A DNA stretch of 64,000 nucleotides, taken from positions 1 to 64,000 of the forward strand of contig NZ_BDBT01000003.1 of the NCBI RefSeq assembly GCF_001613125.1, given 5' to 3'. The translations under genes and the position numbers were made by a program. Shown here one piece after another: positions 43,985-52,788 of the stretch; position 1 is the first letter of the stretch, and each line of letters begins with the position of its first letter. This DNA comes from Nocardia shimofusensis NBRC 100134. GTDB lineage: Bacteria; Actinomycetota; Actinomycetes; Mycobacteriales; Mycobacteriaceae. Under the pieces are notes generated by a model, which was not told the DNA's origin, did no database searches, and saw nothing but the letters and a program-made list of their open reading frames with translations.

Positions 43985-44698
43985 CTAGCCGGCGGCGACC
44001 TTGTCCACCGCCGTGGCGAACAGTTCTTCCAGCGCCGCGTCGTCCTGCGGCCCGTCGCCGAAGATCATGTAGGTGACCAGTACCCGCACATCGCCGACCT
44101 GGGCGACGTACGTACGCATCCGTTGTGTCAGACCGACCCCGCCCACATCGGGCGCTACGACGCGTTGCAGCGACAGCGAGTCGTCCGCGTCCACGGCCGG
44201 GGCCGTGCCGAGCGTCGTCGTCACGGTCGTCGTCGGCCCGACGCCCGTCACGCGGATCTCGCCGCAGCGACGCACCTGTTCGGCCAGCGACGACAGCGGG
44301 ATTGCGGTGCGCACGAGTTCGACGGTGAGCGTCGCGCGGTTCTCCTCCGAGGTGCCGACCGCCACCGCGGTGTGGTCGGGGCCGTACTGCTGCTCCGGTG
44401 GCGCGCAGTCCGCGGGATCCACCTGGGCGCCACGGGCGACCCCGTCGAGGTCGCCCGCCGCTTGGGCGGCGGCGTCCGGGGGCAGCACGACGGCGGGGTA
44501 GCGATCGGGGAACTGCGCGGGATCGGGGAGCAACGAGACCAGTTGGGCGTCGTTGCGCTCACCTACCGTGGCGCGCTCGACGGCGACCGGCGCGCCGTCG
44601 ACGGTGGACCCGCACCCTGTCAGCATCGCCATGCCGACCGCGAGTGTCAGGACCGACGACCGGCCACGACCGCGAAGCCGACGATTGCCAAGCACCAT
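43985..44698 (-). CDS. lipoprotein with PknH-extracellular/DUF5642-like domain
   Basis: A 237-residue exported lipoprotein: basic start (MVLGNRRLRGRGR), hydrophobic segment VLTLAVGMAMLTG and lipobox LTGC (Cys28). The mature part has two conserved-looking Cys (ADCAPPEQQ and RRCGEIRV) as in the extracellular PknH-like sensor family, followed by VLVTYMIFGDGPQDDAALEELF. The ATG at 44698 is chosen since earlier codons would put Arg-rich sequence in front of the signal. Separate gene, convergent with nothing; the downstream gene is DUF4192. Family assignment is tentative. Confidence 0.7.
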   Translation of the reverse strand: MVLGNRRLRGRGRSSVLTLAVGMAMLTGCGSTVDGAPVAVERATVGERNDAQLVSLLPDPAQFPDRYPAVVLPPDAAAQAAGDLDGVARGAQVDPADCAPPEQQYGPDHTAVAVGTSEENRATLTVELVRTAIPLSSLAEQVRRCGEIRVTGVGPTTTVTTTLGTAPAVDADDSLSLQRVVAPDVGGVGLTQRMRTYVAQVGDVRVLVTYMIFGDGPQDDAALEELFATAVDKVAAG

Positions 44699-45007
44699 GA
44701 TCACCCGCCCACTGTGCCGCACCCCCGCTCGCCCCTGGCGATGCCACGCCGACCGGCAACCGGCCTGCGGCGCAGGCGAGGTTGCGCGCCGCGGCCCCGA
44801 TCCGGTAATCACCCCTGTCGGGGAGCCGACGGGAATGCCGGGTACGGCGCGGACGTTGGTTCATCCCAATGGGTCGCAGTCCCGATCACGTTCGGTGTGT
44901 GTCGCCGCGATGAGGGACAATGGACACCGGTTCCCCGCCACGCCATCCGGGTACGGCAGGAGCGCCCGGGCAACCGTGGTGAAGGAACGCGCAGGAAGGA
45001 GTACGCG
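44699..45007. other. 309-bp divergent intergenic region upstream of PAC2 gene
   Basis: Contains divergent promoters for the lipoprotein and PAC2 genes. Short GGCAACC motifs occur twice but do not fit any riboswitch consensus I know. AGGAAGGAG lies before the PAC2 ATG. No other element was recognised. Confidence 0.4.
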
Positions 45008-45940
45008 ATGGATTACGAGTCGCGAATGTACGAACTGGAGTTTCCCGCTCCGCAGCTGTCGTCGGCCGACGGCTCGGGCCCGGTTCTCGTGCACGGGCTC
45101 GAAGGGTTCACCGACGCGGGCCACGCCGTGCGGCTGGCGACCACACACCTGCGCGAGAGCCTGGAGAGCGAACTGGTCGCCTCGTTCGACGTGGACGAGC
45201 TGCTCGACTACCGATCGCGCCGGCCGCTGATGACGTTCAAGAACGATCACTTCTCCGACTACGCCGAGCCGGAACTGAATCTGTGGGCGCTGCGCGATAC
45301 CACAGGCACGCCGTTCCTGCTGCTGTCCGGTGTGGAACCGGATCTGCGCTGGGAGAAGTTCACCACCGCCGTCCGGCTGCTCGCCGAGCAACTCGGGGTG
45401 CGCCGCAGCATCGGTCTGAGCGCGATCCCGATGGCCATCCCGCACACCCGCCCGCTGAGCGTCACCGCGCATGCCTCCGACAGCGCGCTGATCGGCGAGC
45501 ACCAGCGCTGGCCGGGTGAGCTGCAGGTGCCCGGCAGCGCGTCGTCGCTGCTGGAGTACCGGCTGGCCCAGCACGGGCACGAATCGCTCGGATTCTCCGT
45601 GCACGTTCCGCACTATCTGGCCCAGACCGCCTACCCGGCGGCGGCACAGACCTTGCTGGAGAACGTCGCGGGCAACGCCGGGCTGGAGTTGCCGCTGGCC
45701 GCCCTGGGCGAGTCCGCGGCCCGGGTGCTCGAGCAGGTCAACGAGCACATCGCGGGCAATCCCGAGGTGGAGACCGTCGTGCAGGCGCTCGAGCGTCAGT
45801 ACGACAGCTTCGTGACGGCCCAGGAGCGCCAGTCCAGCCTGCTGGCCGCCGAGCAGGATCTGCCCAGCGGCGAGGAGCTGGGTGCGGAGTTCGAACGTTT
45901 CCTGGCCGAGCAGGCCGGTTACGACGGTGACGAGGACTGA
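45008..45940 (+). CDS. PAC2-family protein (proteasome assembly chaperone-like)
   Basis: A 310-residue cytosolic protein of the PAC2 (proteasome assembly chaperone 2, DUF75) fold: VLVHGLEGFTDAGHAVRLAT, LVASFDVDELLDYRSRRPL and FLLLSGVEPDLRWEKF, then VHVPHYLAQTAYPAAAQTLL in the second half. Actinobacteria have proteasomes, but a chaperone role for this protein is inferred. ATG 45008 has AGGAAGGAG 6 nt upstream. The Ski2-like helicase begins 17 nt after its stop. Corresponds to Rv2714. Confidence 0.9.
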   Translation: MDYESRMYELEFPAPQLSSADGSGPVLVHGLEGFTDAGHAVRLATTHLRESLESELVASFDVDELLDYRSRRPLMTFKNDHFSDYAEPELNLWALRDTTGTPFLLLSGVEPDLRWEKFTTAVRLLAEQLGVRRSIGLSAIPMAIPHTRPLSVTAHASDSALIGEHQRWPGELQVPGSASSLLEYRLAQHGHESLGFSVHVPHYLAQTAYPAAAQTLLENVAGNAGLELPLAALGESAARVLEQVNEHIAGNPEVETVVQALERQYDSFVTAQERQSSLLAAEQDLPSGEELGAEFERFLAEQAGYDGDED

Positions 45941-45957
45941 TCCGTAAGCTGCTCGGA

Positions 45958-48465
45958 GTGGATCTGACCGAGCTGCTCGACATTCCAGGGACCGACGCCG
46001 ACGCGCTGTACGAGTCGTTCGGCATGTGGGCCGCCGAGCAGGGCACGCCACTGTATCCGGCCCAGGACGAGGCGGTGCTCGAGCTCGCCTCCGGCGCCAA
46101 CGTCATTCTCGCGACGCCCACCGGTTCCGGTAAGTCCCTGGTCGCGGTCGCCGCCCACCTGTTCGCGCTCACCCAGGGCATCCGCAGCTACTACACCGCA
46201 CCGATCAAGGCGCTGGTGAGCGAGAAGTTCTTCGCGTTGTGCGAGGTGTTCGGCGCGGACAATGTCGGCATGGTGACCGGCGACGCCTCGGTCAACGCCG
46301 ACGCGCCGATCATCTGCGCGACCGCGGAGATCCTGGCGAATCTGGCATTGCGGCAGGGGCCGGACGCCGACCTCGGTCAGGTCGTGATGGACGAGTTCCA
46401 TTTCTACGCCGATCCGGATCGCGGTTGGGCCTGGCAGGTACCGCTGCTGGAGTTGCCGCGCGCGCAGTTCCTGCTGATGTCGGCGACTCTGGGCACAGTC
46501 GATTTCTTCGCCGAGGATCTGCGGCGGCGCACCGGCCGGGAGACCGCGATCGTGGCGGGTGCCGAACGTCCGGTGCCGCTGCATTTCTCGTATGTCAGGA
46601 CGCCGATCACCGAGACGCTCGAGGAACTGGTCACCACCCATCAGGCACCGGTCTACGTCGTGCACTTCACCCAGGCCGCCGCGCTCGAGCGGGCCCAAGC
46701 GCTCACCAGCGTCAATTTCGCCACCCGGGCCGAGAAGGACGCGATCGCGGCCGCCCTGGGCGAATTCCGGTTCGCCGCCGGCTTCGGCAAGACGCTGTCG
46801 CGACTGATCCGCCACGGCATCGGCGTGCATCACGCGGGCATGCTGCCCAAATACCGCAGACTGGTGGAGAAGCTGGCCCAGGACGGGCTGCTGAAGGTGG
46901 TGTGCGGCACCGACACGCTCGGCGTGGGCATCAATGTGCCGATCCGCACCGTGCTGCTGACCGGTCTGACGAAATACGACGGTGTGCGCACCCGGCGTCT
47001 GAACGCGCGCGAATTCCACCAGATCGCCGGACGCGCGGGCCGCGCGGGCTACGACACCGTCGGCTCGGTCGTCGTGCAGGCTCCCGAACACGAGGTGGAG
47101 AACGCGCGACTGCTGGCCAAGGCGGGCGACGATCCGAAGAAGCAACGCAAGGTGCAGCGGCGCAAACCGCCGGAGGGATTCGTCTCCTGGAGCGAGGAGA
47201 CCTTCGACCGGCTCGTGGCTGCCACCCCCGAACCGATGGTGTCGCGCTTCAAAGTCACCAACGCCATGCTGCTGAACGTGATCGCCCGGCCCGGAAACTG
47301 CTTCCAGGCGATGCGCCATCTGCTCGAGGACAATCACGAACCGCGCCCGGCCCAGCGCAGGCACATCGTCCGCGCGGTGCGCCTGTACCGTGCCCTGCGC
47401 GACGCCGGCGTAGTGCAGCAACTCGACGAACCCGACGCTCAGGGCCGCTACGCCCGGCTGACCGTGGACCTGCAGCGCGATTTCGCCCTCGACCAGCCGC
47501 TGTCCCCGTTCGCCCTGGCCGCCCTCGACCTGCTCGACAAGGACTCGCCCACCTACACCCTCGATGTCATCTCGCTGATCGAGTCGACGCTCGAGGACCC
47601 GCGCCAGCTGGTGATGGCCCAGCAGCACAAGGCGCGCGGCGAAGCGGTCGCGGAGATGAAAGCAGACGGCATCGATTACGACCAGCGGATGGAACTGCTG
47701 GAAGAGGTGACCTGGCCCAAGCCGCTGGCCGAGCTGATCGAGCCCGCCTACGAGACCTACCGCGCCGGACACCCCTGGGTGTCGGAGTTCGCCCCCGCCC
47801 CGAAGTCGGTGGTGCGCGACATGATCGAGCGCGCCATGACCTTCGCCGAACTGATCTCCTACTACGAGCTGGCTCGCTCCGAGGGAGTGGTGCTGCGCTA
47901 CCTGGCCGACGCCTATCGCGCGCTGCGCCGCACCGTGCCGGATTCGGCGCGCACCGAGGAACTCGATGACATCGTCGAGTGGCTCGGCGAACTCATCCGG
48001 CAGGTGGACTCGAGCCTGCTCGACGAATGGGAACAGCTCACCAATCCCGGCGCCGAGGCCGACGCCGACCAGGTCGCCTTCGGCGCGGAGACCGTCCGCC
48101 CGATCACCGCCAACGAGCGCTCCTTCCGGGTGCTGGTGCGCAATGCGATGTTCCGGCGCGTGGAGCTGGCCGCGCGCAGGCGCTGGGACGAACTGGACGA
48201 GCTGGACCAACGCGGCACCGGACCGGACTGGGAGAGCGCGCTGGAACCGTACTTCGCCGAGTACGACAGCATCGGCACCGATCAGAACGCCCGCGGCCCG
48301 AGGCTGTTCCAGGTCGAGCAGCGCACCGGCTTCTGGGATGTGCGCCAGACACTCGACGACCCGGCGGGCGATCACGGCTGGGCGGTGCGCGCGGTGGTGG
48401 ATCTGGAAGCCTCGGATGCGGCGGGCGAGGTCGTATTCGACGAGGTCACGGTAGTGGCGGGCTGA
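45958..48465 (+). CDS. Ski2/HelY-like DEAD-box RNA helicase with DUF3516
   Basis: An 835-residue SF2 helicase: LYPAQDEAVLELA (Q region), motif I ATPTGSGKSLVAVA (~51-64), Ia YTAPIKALVSEKF, II VMDEFHFYADP (DEFH), III LMSATLG; lobe 2 has IGVHHAGMLPKYRRLVEKL, CGTDTLGVGINVP (V) and FHQIAGRAGRAG (VI). The C-terminal half (~480-830, DUF3516) is helical and specific to this subfamily. Likely RNA helicase in turnover. GTG start 17 nt after the PAC2 gene, probably the same operon. Confidence 0.9.
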   Translation: MDLTELLDIPGTDADALYESFGMWAAEQGTPLYPAQDEAVLELASGANVILATPTGSGKSLVAVAAHLFALTQGIRSYYTAPIKALVSEKFFALCEVFGADNVGMVTGDASVNADAPIICATAEILANLALRQGPDADLGQVVMDEFHFYADPDRGWAWQVPLLELPRAQFLLMSATLGTVDFFAEDLRRRTGRETAIVAGAERPVPLHFSYVRTPITETLEELVTTHQAPVYVVHFTQAAALERAQALTSVNFATRAEKDAIAAALGEFRFAAGFGKTLSRLIRHGIGVHHAGMLPKYRRLVEKLAQDGLLKVVCGTDTLGVGINVPIRTVLLTGLTKYDGVRTRRLNAREFHQIAGRAGRAGYDTVGSVVVQAPEHEVENARLLAKAGDDPKKQRKVQRRKPPEGFVSWSEETFDRLVAATPEPMVSRFKVTNAMLLNVIARPGNCFQAMRHLLEDNHEPRPAQRRHIVRAVRLYRALRDAGVVQQLDEPDAQGRYARLTVDLQRDFALDQPLSPFALAALDLLDKDSPTYTLDVISLIESTLEDPRQLVMAQQHKARGEAVAEMKADGIDYDQRMELLEEVTWPKPLAELIEPAYETYRAGHPWVSEFAPAPKSVVRDMIERAMTFAELISYYELARSEGVVLRYLADAYRALRRTVPDSARTEELDDIVEWLGELIRQVDSSLLDEWEQLTNPGAEADADQVAFGAETVRPITANERSFRVLVRNAMFRRVELAARRRWDELDELDQRGTGPDWESALEPYFAEYDSIGTDQNARGPRLFQVEQRTGFWDVRQTLDDPAGDHGWAVRAVVDLEASDAAGEVVFDEVTVVAG

Positions 48466-48558
48466 CCGCGGAACCGGTTGCCCGCCGGGTGCGGACCGTG
48501 AACCGAGACGGCCCGGCGAGCGGTTGCCGCGGATTCGTTTCCCGGTCGGGGCCGCTGA

Positions 48559-48564
48559 TACTCT
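48559..48564 (+). promoter_or_regulatory. -10 box TACTCT of the polyamine operon
   Basis: TACTCT fits TANNNT and predicts a start near 48571, giving a ~38-nt leader that holds the 14-bp duplication. Confidence 0.4.
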
Positions 48565-48573
48565 CTGCGCTGC

Positions 48574-48601
48574 TGCCCACGCGAAAGTGCCCACGCGAAA
48601 G
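48574..48601 (+). repeat. 14-bp perfect tandem duplication in decarboxylase leader
   Basis: TGCCCACGCGAAAG occurs twice back-to-back (48574-48587, 48588-48601). The second copy ends GAAAG 7 nt before the ATG, in ribosome-binding-site position, so the putative Shine-Dalgarno is duplicated. Confidence 0.8.
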
Positions 48602-48608
48602 ATCAACT

Positions 48609-49724
48609 ATGCCCGAATCTCCGTACCTTGTCATCCACCCGGAGCGTGTCCGCCGGAATTTCCGCGCACTCGATGCCGCGGTCGCCGGCCGTGTGCCCGG
48701 CGATGCGCGCATCCGGTACGCGGTGAAGGCGAGCCCGGTGCCGGAGCTCATCCGGCTGCTGGACGACGAGGGCGCGGAATTCGACGTGGCCAGCATCGGC
48801 GAGATCGCGCTGTGCCTCGGGCTGGGCGTGGCAGCGGACAAGCTCTGCTACGGCAACACGGTCAAGAAGGCCGCCGACATCGCGCGCGCGTACGCCGACG
48901 GGGTGCGCCGCTTCGCCTTCGACACCGAGGAGGACCTGCTGCGCATCGCCGAGCACGCGCCGGGTTCGCAGGTGGAGTGCCGTTTCCTGGCCTCGGCCCC
49001 ACAGTCGCGCACGCCTTTCGGCACCAAGTTCGGCTGCGCGCCCGAGGAGGCGCTGCGGTTGCTGGTGCGCGCCCGCGACCTCGGGCTGTCCCCGGCCGGG
49101 CCGTACTTCCACGTGGGCTCCCAGCAACTGGACCCGAACGCGTGGCGGATCGGCATCGAGCAGGCCGGGCAGATCGCGAAAGCACTGGCCGACAAAGAGA
49201 TTTCGGTCACTTCGGTGAACATCGGCGGCGGGCTGCCGATCGCCTACGCCGACGCCGCGCCGGACCTCGGCGAGATCGCCGCCGTGATCACCGAGACCGC
49301 CCTGCGCTGCCTGCCCGCCACCGCCACCCTGGTCGTCGAGCCGGGGCGGGCGCTGGTCGGCAACGCGGGCACCATCCACGCCGAAGTCGTCGCGGTGCGC
49401 ATCGCGCCGGACGGACGTCGCTGGGTCTATCTCGACATCGGCCGCTACAACGGCATGGCCGAGACGGAGAACGAGTACATCGCCTACCGCTTCGTCACCG
49501 AACGCGACGGAGACCCCGTCGACGAGGCTGTGGTGGCCGGTCCTACCTGCGACGGCGACGATGTACTGTATCAACGCACGCGGGTCCTTCTGCCGACCAC
49601 GTTGCGAGCCGGTGATCGCATCCAGATCCTCGACACCGGCGCATATACCGCGAGCTATTCGTCGGTGTCCTTCAATGGTTTTCCGCCCTTGACCGTTCAT
49701 GTCTCGGGCGCTGAGCGAGAGTGA
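48609..49724 (+). CDS. type III (alanine-racemase fold) ornithine/lysine decarboxylase
   Basis: A 371-residue PLP enzyme with an N-terminal TIM barrel and C-terminal beta domain. The PLP lysine is Lys40 (YAVKASP), His168 lies in FHVGSQ, the phosphate loop is VNIGGGLP, EPGR (244-247) contacts PLP, and the active-site Cys314 is in GPTCDGDD, the signature of ornithine/lysine decarboxylases rather than diaminopimelate decarboxylase. It makes putrescine (or cadaverine) from ornithine (or lysine); which is preferred cannot be read. It overlaps the fused SpeD-SpeE gene by 4 nt (GTGA), marking a polyamine operon. Confidence 0.9.
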   Translation: MPESPYLVIHPERVRRNFRALDAAVAGRVPGDARIRYAVKASPVPELIRLLDDEGAEFDVASIGEIALCLGLGVAADKLCYGNTVKKAADIARAYADGVRRFAFDTEEDLLRIAEHAPGSQVECRFLASAPQSRTPFGTKFGCAPEEALRLLVRARDLGLSPAGPYFHVGSQQLDPNAWRIGIEQAGQIAKALADKEISVTSVNIGGGLPIAYADAAPDLGEIAAVITETALRCLPATATLVVEPGRALVGNAGTIHAEVVAVRIAPDGRRWVYLDIGRYNGMAETENEYIAYRFVTERDGDPVDEAVVAGPTCDGDDVLYQRTRVLLPTTLRAGDRIQILDTGAYTASYSSVSFNGFPPLTVHVSGAERE

Positions 49725-50941
49725 GTTTGCCTATGACGGCGGAATTCACCGGTTGGCATGTGCTGGCCGAGTTCGGTGGTGTCGACACAGACCTGTGCGA
49801 CGATCTCGAACGACTCGAATCGGCGTTGCGTGAGTCTCTGATCGCGGCGGGCGTCACTATCTGCGATGTCGTACACAAGAAGTTCGAACCGCAGGGGGTG
49901 ACCGTCCTCGCGCTGTTGTCGGAGTCCCACGCCTCGATTCACACCTATCCGGAGTCCGGCGAGATCTTCGTCGACGTCTTCACCTGCGGCAGCATCGGTG
50001 CGGGCGCGACGAAAGCCGTGGACCTGCTGCGAGACGCCTTGTCCCCCAAGGATGTCCGCATGCAGGTGATTCAGCGCGGGCACGGCTCGCAGCGGATCGA
50101 GGAACCGGTGGGCGCAGGCCTGACCCGGATCTGGGATCTGCACGAGGTGATCGTCGACACGAACACCCCGTTCCAGCACATGGTGATCGCGCGCACCGAG
50201 CAGGGCATCAGCCTGTTCTCCGACGACGACCGCCAGTCCACCGAGTTCTCCCAGCTCACCTACCACGAGGCCATGATGGTTCCGGCTTTCGTGCTCGCGG
50301 AGAAGCTGGATTCGGTGCTGATCATCGGGTCCGGCGAGGGCGTGGCCAGCCAGATGTCGGTCGCGGCGGGCGCCACCCGCGTCGACCACGTCGACATCGA
50401 CCAGCTCGAGGTCGAGTTGTGCGCGCAGCACCTGCCCTACGGCTACACCAGCGACGAGCTGGCCGCCGCGGTGCGCGGCGAGGGACCGATCACCGTGCAC
50501 TACGCCGACGGCTGGGACTTCCTGCAGAAAGCGCAGCAGGCGGGCACCCGCTACGACGTCATCGTGATCGACCTGCCCGACGAACGGGTGGAGGACGCCC
50601 AGCACAATCGTCTCTACGAGGCGGAGTTCCTGTCCCGCTGTAAGGCGCTGCTCGCTCCCGGCGGCGTGCTCAGCGCGCAGGCCGGATGCGCGACGATGTG
50701 GCGCAACGAGACCCTCAAGCGGTCCTGGCAGCGGTTCCACGAGCAGTTCGGCACCGTCGTGCACTACGGCAGCGACGAGCACGAGTGGTCGTTCCTGTTC
50801 GGCTTGGTGGACCGGATCGAGGATCCGGTGCCCGGCATGGTCGACCGCCTGGTCACCTTGCCCTACCGGCCGGAGACGGTCGACGCGCGCGCCCTGGTGC
50901 GTGGCGCGGTCGAACCGCACGCGTTGCGCGCGGGTAGCTGA
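49721..50941 (+). CDS. speD-speE: fused S-adenosylmethionine decarboxylase / aminopropyltransferase
   Basis: A 406-residue fusion. Residues ~8-125 are a short bacterial AdoMet decarboxylase: LSESHASIHTYPE holds Ser69, which self-cleaves to the pyruvoyl group, and His74; Cys89 is in VFTCGSIGAG. Residues ~130-400 are an aminopropyltransferase (spermidine synthase fold): GSGEGVASQ SAM loop, HVDIDQLEVEL acidic residue and VIDLPDERVEDAQHNRLY active site. It would make decarboxylated AdoMet and transfer its aminopropyl group to the diamine made by the upstream enzyme. The ATG at 49733 is an alternative start. The downstream hairpin at 50961 ends the operon. Confidence 0.9.
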   Translation: MSLPMTAEFTGWHVLAEFGGVDTDLCDDLERLESALRESLIAAGVTICDVVHKKFEPQGVTVLALLSESHASIHTYPESGEIFVDVFTCGSIGAGATKAVDLLRDALSPKDVRMQVIQRGHGSQRIEEPVGAGLTRIWDLHEVIVDTNTPFQHMVIARTEQGISLFSDDDRQSTEFSQLTYHEAMMVPAFVLAEKLDSVLIIGSGEGVASQMSVAAGATRVDHVDIDQLEVELCAQHLPYGYTSDELAAAVRGEGPITVHYADGWDFLQKAQQAGTRYDVIVIDLPDERVEDAQHNRLYEAEFLSRCKALLAPGGVLSAQAGCATMWRNETLKRSWQRFHEQFGTVVHYGSDEHEWSFLFGLVDRIEDPVPGMVDRLVTLPYRPETVDARALVRGAVEPHALRAGS

Positions 50942-50960
50942 ACCTCGCGAACGGTGTCCC

Positions 50961-50996
50961 GACGGCGCCGGACGGCTACGGCTGTCCGGCGCCGTC
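50961..50996. terminator. bidirectional hairpin terminator
   Basis: GACGGCGCCGGAC (50961-50973) pairs with GTCCGGCGCCGTC (50984-50996) around a 10-nt loop. It lies between the convergent speD-speE and oxyR genes and spans the oxyR stop codon. Confidence 0.7.
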
Positions 50997-51974
50997 GGCG
51001 TCGGCTGTGCCGGCTGTGTCGGCTGTGTCGATGACGGTGGCCTGAATCCTCTGCCACGGAGCTCCCATCGGCCGGTGCGCCCGGATGATCGCGGCCAGAT
51101 GCTCGTAGTCCGGCGCGCGGACGCTCGAGGACCGGAACACCAGCCCGATCGTGCGTCCCGGCGCCGGTGCGGCAAACCGCGCGACATCCAGTGAGCCGCG
51201 CCCGGTCTCGGTAGCCACGGCCATCTCCGGAATGAGAGTCACACCGAGTCCGCCCGCTACGCACTGCACCACCGTCGCCAGCGACGCGGCCCTCGTGTCG
51301 CCCACCGCCGGGGGTGGATCCACCGACGTGGTGCGGCACAGTTCCATCGTCTGGTCGCGGAGGCAGTGCCCCTCGTCGAGCAACAGCAGGGGCAGTCCGG
51401 CCAGCACGCCGGGAGCCAGGTCGGCCCGGCCCGCCAGCTCGTGGCCGGGCGGAGTGACCAGCACGAATTCTTCGGTGAACAAGGGGATCTCGGTCAGTCC
51501 CGGCCCGTCGCCGGGCAGCGCGAGCAGGGCGATGTCGAGCACGCCGGTGCGCAGCCCCTCGAGCAGCCGGGCGGTCTGGTCCTCGACGATCTGCGGCACC
51601 AGGGTGGGCAGCCGGTCGCGCAGCGGTCTGAGCAGGCCGGGCAGAATGTAGGGCGCCACGGTCGGGATGATGCCCATCCGCAACGGCCCGCCCAGGGCAT
51701 CGCCGGTCGCCGAGGCGACGAAGCGGTCGGCGGCCTCGAGGGTCGCGAGCGCTTGGGGCAGCAACCGCATCCCGGCGGCGGTGACGAGGACCCGCCGGGT
51801 GCTTCGCTCGATCAGCTGTAGCCCGAGCCCGTTCTCCAGCGCGGCGAGCCCCTGCGACAGTGTGGGTTGACTCACACCCAAACGCGAAGCGGCCGTGCCG
51901 AAATGGCGATGCTCGGCGATTGCCGCGAACGCACGCAGCTGTGACAGGGTGGGCTGATAAGTCTGATCGGCCAT
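50976..51974 (-). CDS. oxyR: peroxide-sensing LysR-family regulator OxyR
   Basis: A 332-residue LysR regulator. The HTH is at ~7-65 ([34 protein letters not shown]), and the ligand domain has the redox pair Cys204 and Cys213 in [14 protein letters not shown], matching E. coli OxyR Cys199/Cys208 by context. H2O2 would form the disulfide and activate transcription of the divergent ahpC-ahpD. ATG 51974 is chosen; the minus-strand TAGACT -10 (51982-51987) is 7 nt upstream, so it is probably leaderless. The C-terminal tail is Ala/Asp/Thr-rich. Confidence 0.95.
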   Translation of the reverse strand: MADQTYQPTLSQLRAFAAIAEHRHFGTAASRLGVSQPTLSQGLAALENGLGLQLIERSTRRVLVTAAGMRLLPQALATLEAADRFVASATGDALGGPLRMGIIPTVAPYILPGLLRPLRDRLPTLVPQIVEDQTARLLEGLRTGVLDIALLALPGDGPGLTEIPLFTEEFVLVTPPGHELAGRADLAPGVLAGLPLLLLDEGHCLRDQTMELCRTTSVDPPPAVGDTRAASLATVVQCVAGGLGVTLIPEMAVATETGRGSLDVARFAAPAPGRTIGLVFRSSSVRAPDYEHLAAIIRAHRPMGAPWQRIQATVIDTADTAGTADADGAGQP

Positions 51975-51978
51975 ACCT

Positions 51979-51998
51979 ATCAGTCTAGTGCCACTGAT
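51979..51998. promoter_or_regulatory. probable OxyR operator overlapping oxyR -10 box
   Basis: ATCAGT (51979-51984) and ACTGAT (51993-51998) form a perfect inverted repeat with an 8-nt spacer between oxyR and ahpC. The oxyR -10 box (51982-51987, minus strand) lies inside it, so OxyR binding should both repress oxyR and activate ahpC. Confidence 0.6.
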
Positions 51999-52076
51999 CA
52001 CCTTTACCTTTCGAAGGGTACTGGGCAAGATGAGTCGGGAAGCGTGAATTCACCGAAACGAACGAGGAGAAACAGC

Positions 52077-52664
52077 ATGGCCCTGCTGACCATCGGCGAC
52101 CAGTTCCCGGCGTACAACCTCACCGCGGTGATCGGCGGTGACCTGTCGAAGGTCGACGCTCAGCAGCCCGACGACTACTTCACCCAGATCACCAGCGACG
52201 ACCACGCGGGCAAGTGGCGCATCGTCTTCTTCTGGCCGAAGGACTTCACCTTCGTCTGCCCGACCGAGATCGCCGCCTTCGGCAAGCTGAACGACGAGTT
52301 CGCCGATCGCGATGCCCAGGTGCTCGGCGCCTCGGTCGACAACGAGTTCGTGCACTTCCAGTGGCGCGCCCAGCACGAGGATCTCAAGACCCTCCCCTTC
52401 CCGATGCTCTCGGACCTCAAGCGTGAACTGGCCTCGGCCACCGGCGTTCTCAACGCCGACGGCGTCGCCGACCGCGCGACCTTCATCGTCGACCCGAACA
52501 ACGAGATCCAGTTCGTCTCGGTGACCGCGGGTTCGGTGGGCCGCAACGTCGACGAGGTGCTGCGCGTGCTCGACGCCCTGCAGTCCGACGAGCTGTGCGC
52601 CTGCAACTGGAAGAAGGGCGATCCGACCATCAACGCCGGCGAGCTGCTCTCCGCCAGCGTCTGA
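52077..52664 (+). CDS. ahpC: alkyl hydroperoxide reductase AhpC (2-Cys peroxiredoxin)
   Basis: A 195-residue peroxiredoxin reducing H2O2 and organic peroxides. The peroxidatic Cys61 is in [13 protein letters not shown]; Cys174 and Cys176 ([11 protein letters not shown]) are resolving cysteines, the mycobacterial three-Cys pattern. Electrons come from AhpD and the lipoamide system. ATG 52077 has GAGGAGA upstream; the frame is open to 52044 without support. Divergent from oxyR, followed by ahpD after 124 bp containing alternative hairpins. Confidence 0.97.
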   Translation: MALLTIGDQFPAYNLTAVIGGDLSKVDAQQPDDYFTQITSDDHAGKWRIVFFWPKDFTFVCPTEIAAFGKLNDEFADRDAQVLGASVDNEFVHFQWRAQHEDLKTLPFPMLSDLKRELASATGVLNADGVADRATFIVDPNNEIQFVSVTAGSVGRNVDEVLRVLDALQSDELCACNWKKGDPTINAGELLSASV

Positions 52665-52686
52665 GTCGAACCGACCACTCCTCCCT

Positions 52687-52731
52687 TTTCCGCTCCCCGA
52701 GGGGAGCGGAACCTTTTCCACTCCCCTCGGG
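52687..52731 (+). terminator. two mutually exclusive hairpins between ahpC and ahpD
   Basis: Hairpin A: TTCCGCTCCCC (52687-52697) with GGGGAGCGGAA (52700-52710), 11 bp, followed by CCTTTT. Hairpin B: CCCCGAGGGGAG (52694-52705) with CTCCCCTCGGGG (52720-52731), 12 bp, 14-nt loop. They share 52694-52705 and cannot coexist. A resembles a terminator after ahpC; B would disrupt it, an attenuator-like arrangement for ahpD expression. Confidence 0.55.
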
Positions 52732-52788
52732 GATCTCCCTCCCCTGCCGCCCGCCGGATGGCGGCCTACCGCGAAAGAGGTCATGAAG

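Noticed and set aside
44730..44990. Two GGCAACC motifs suggesting a SAM-type riboswitch
   Set aside because: The flanking helices and the GGTGC-type 3' element are absent, and the motifs do not fit SAM-I or SAM-IV.
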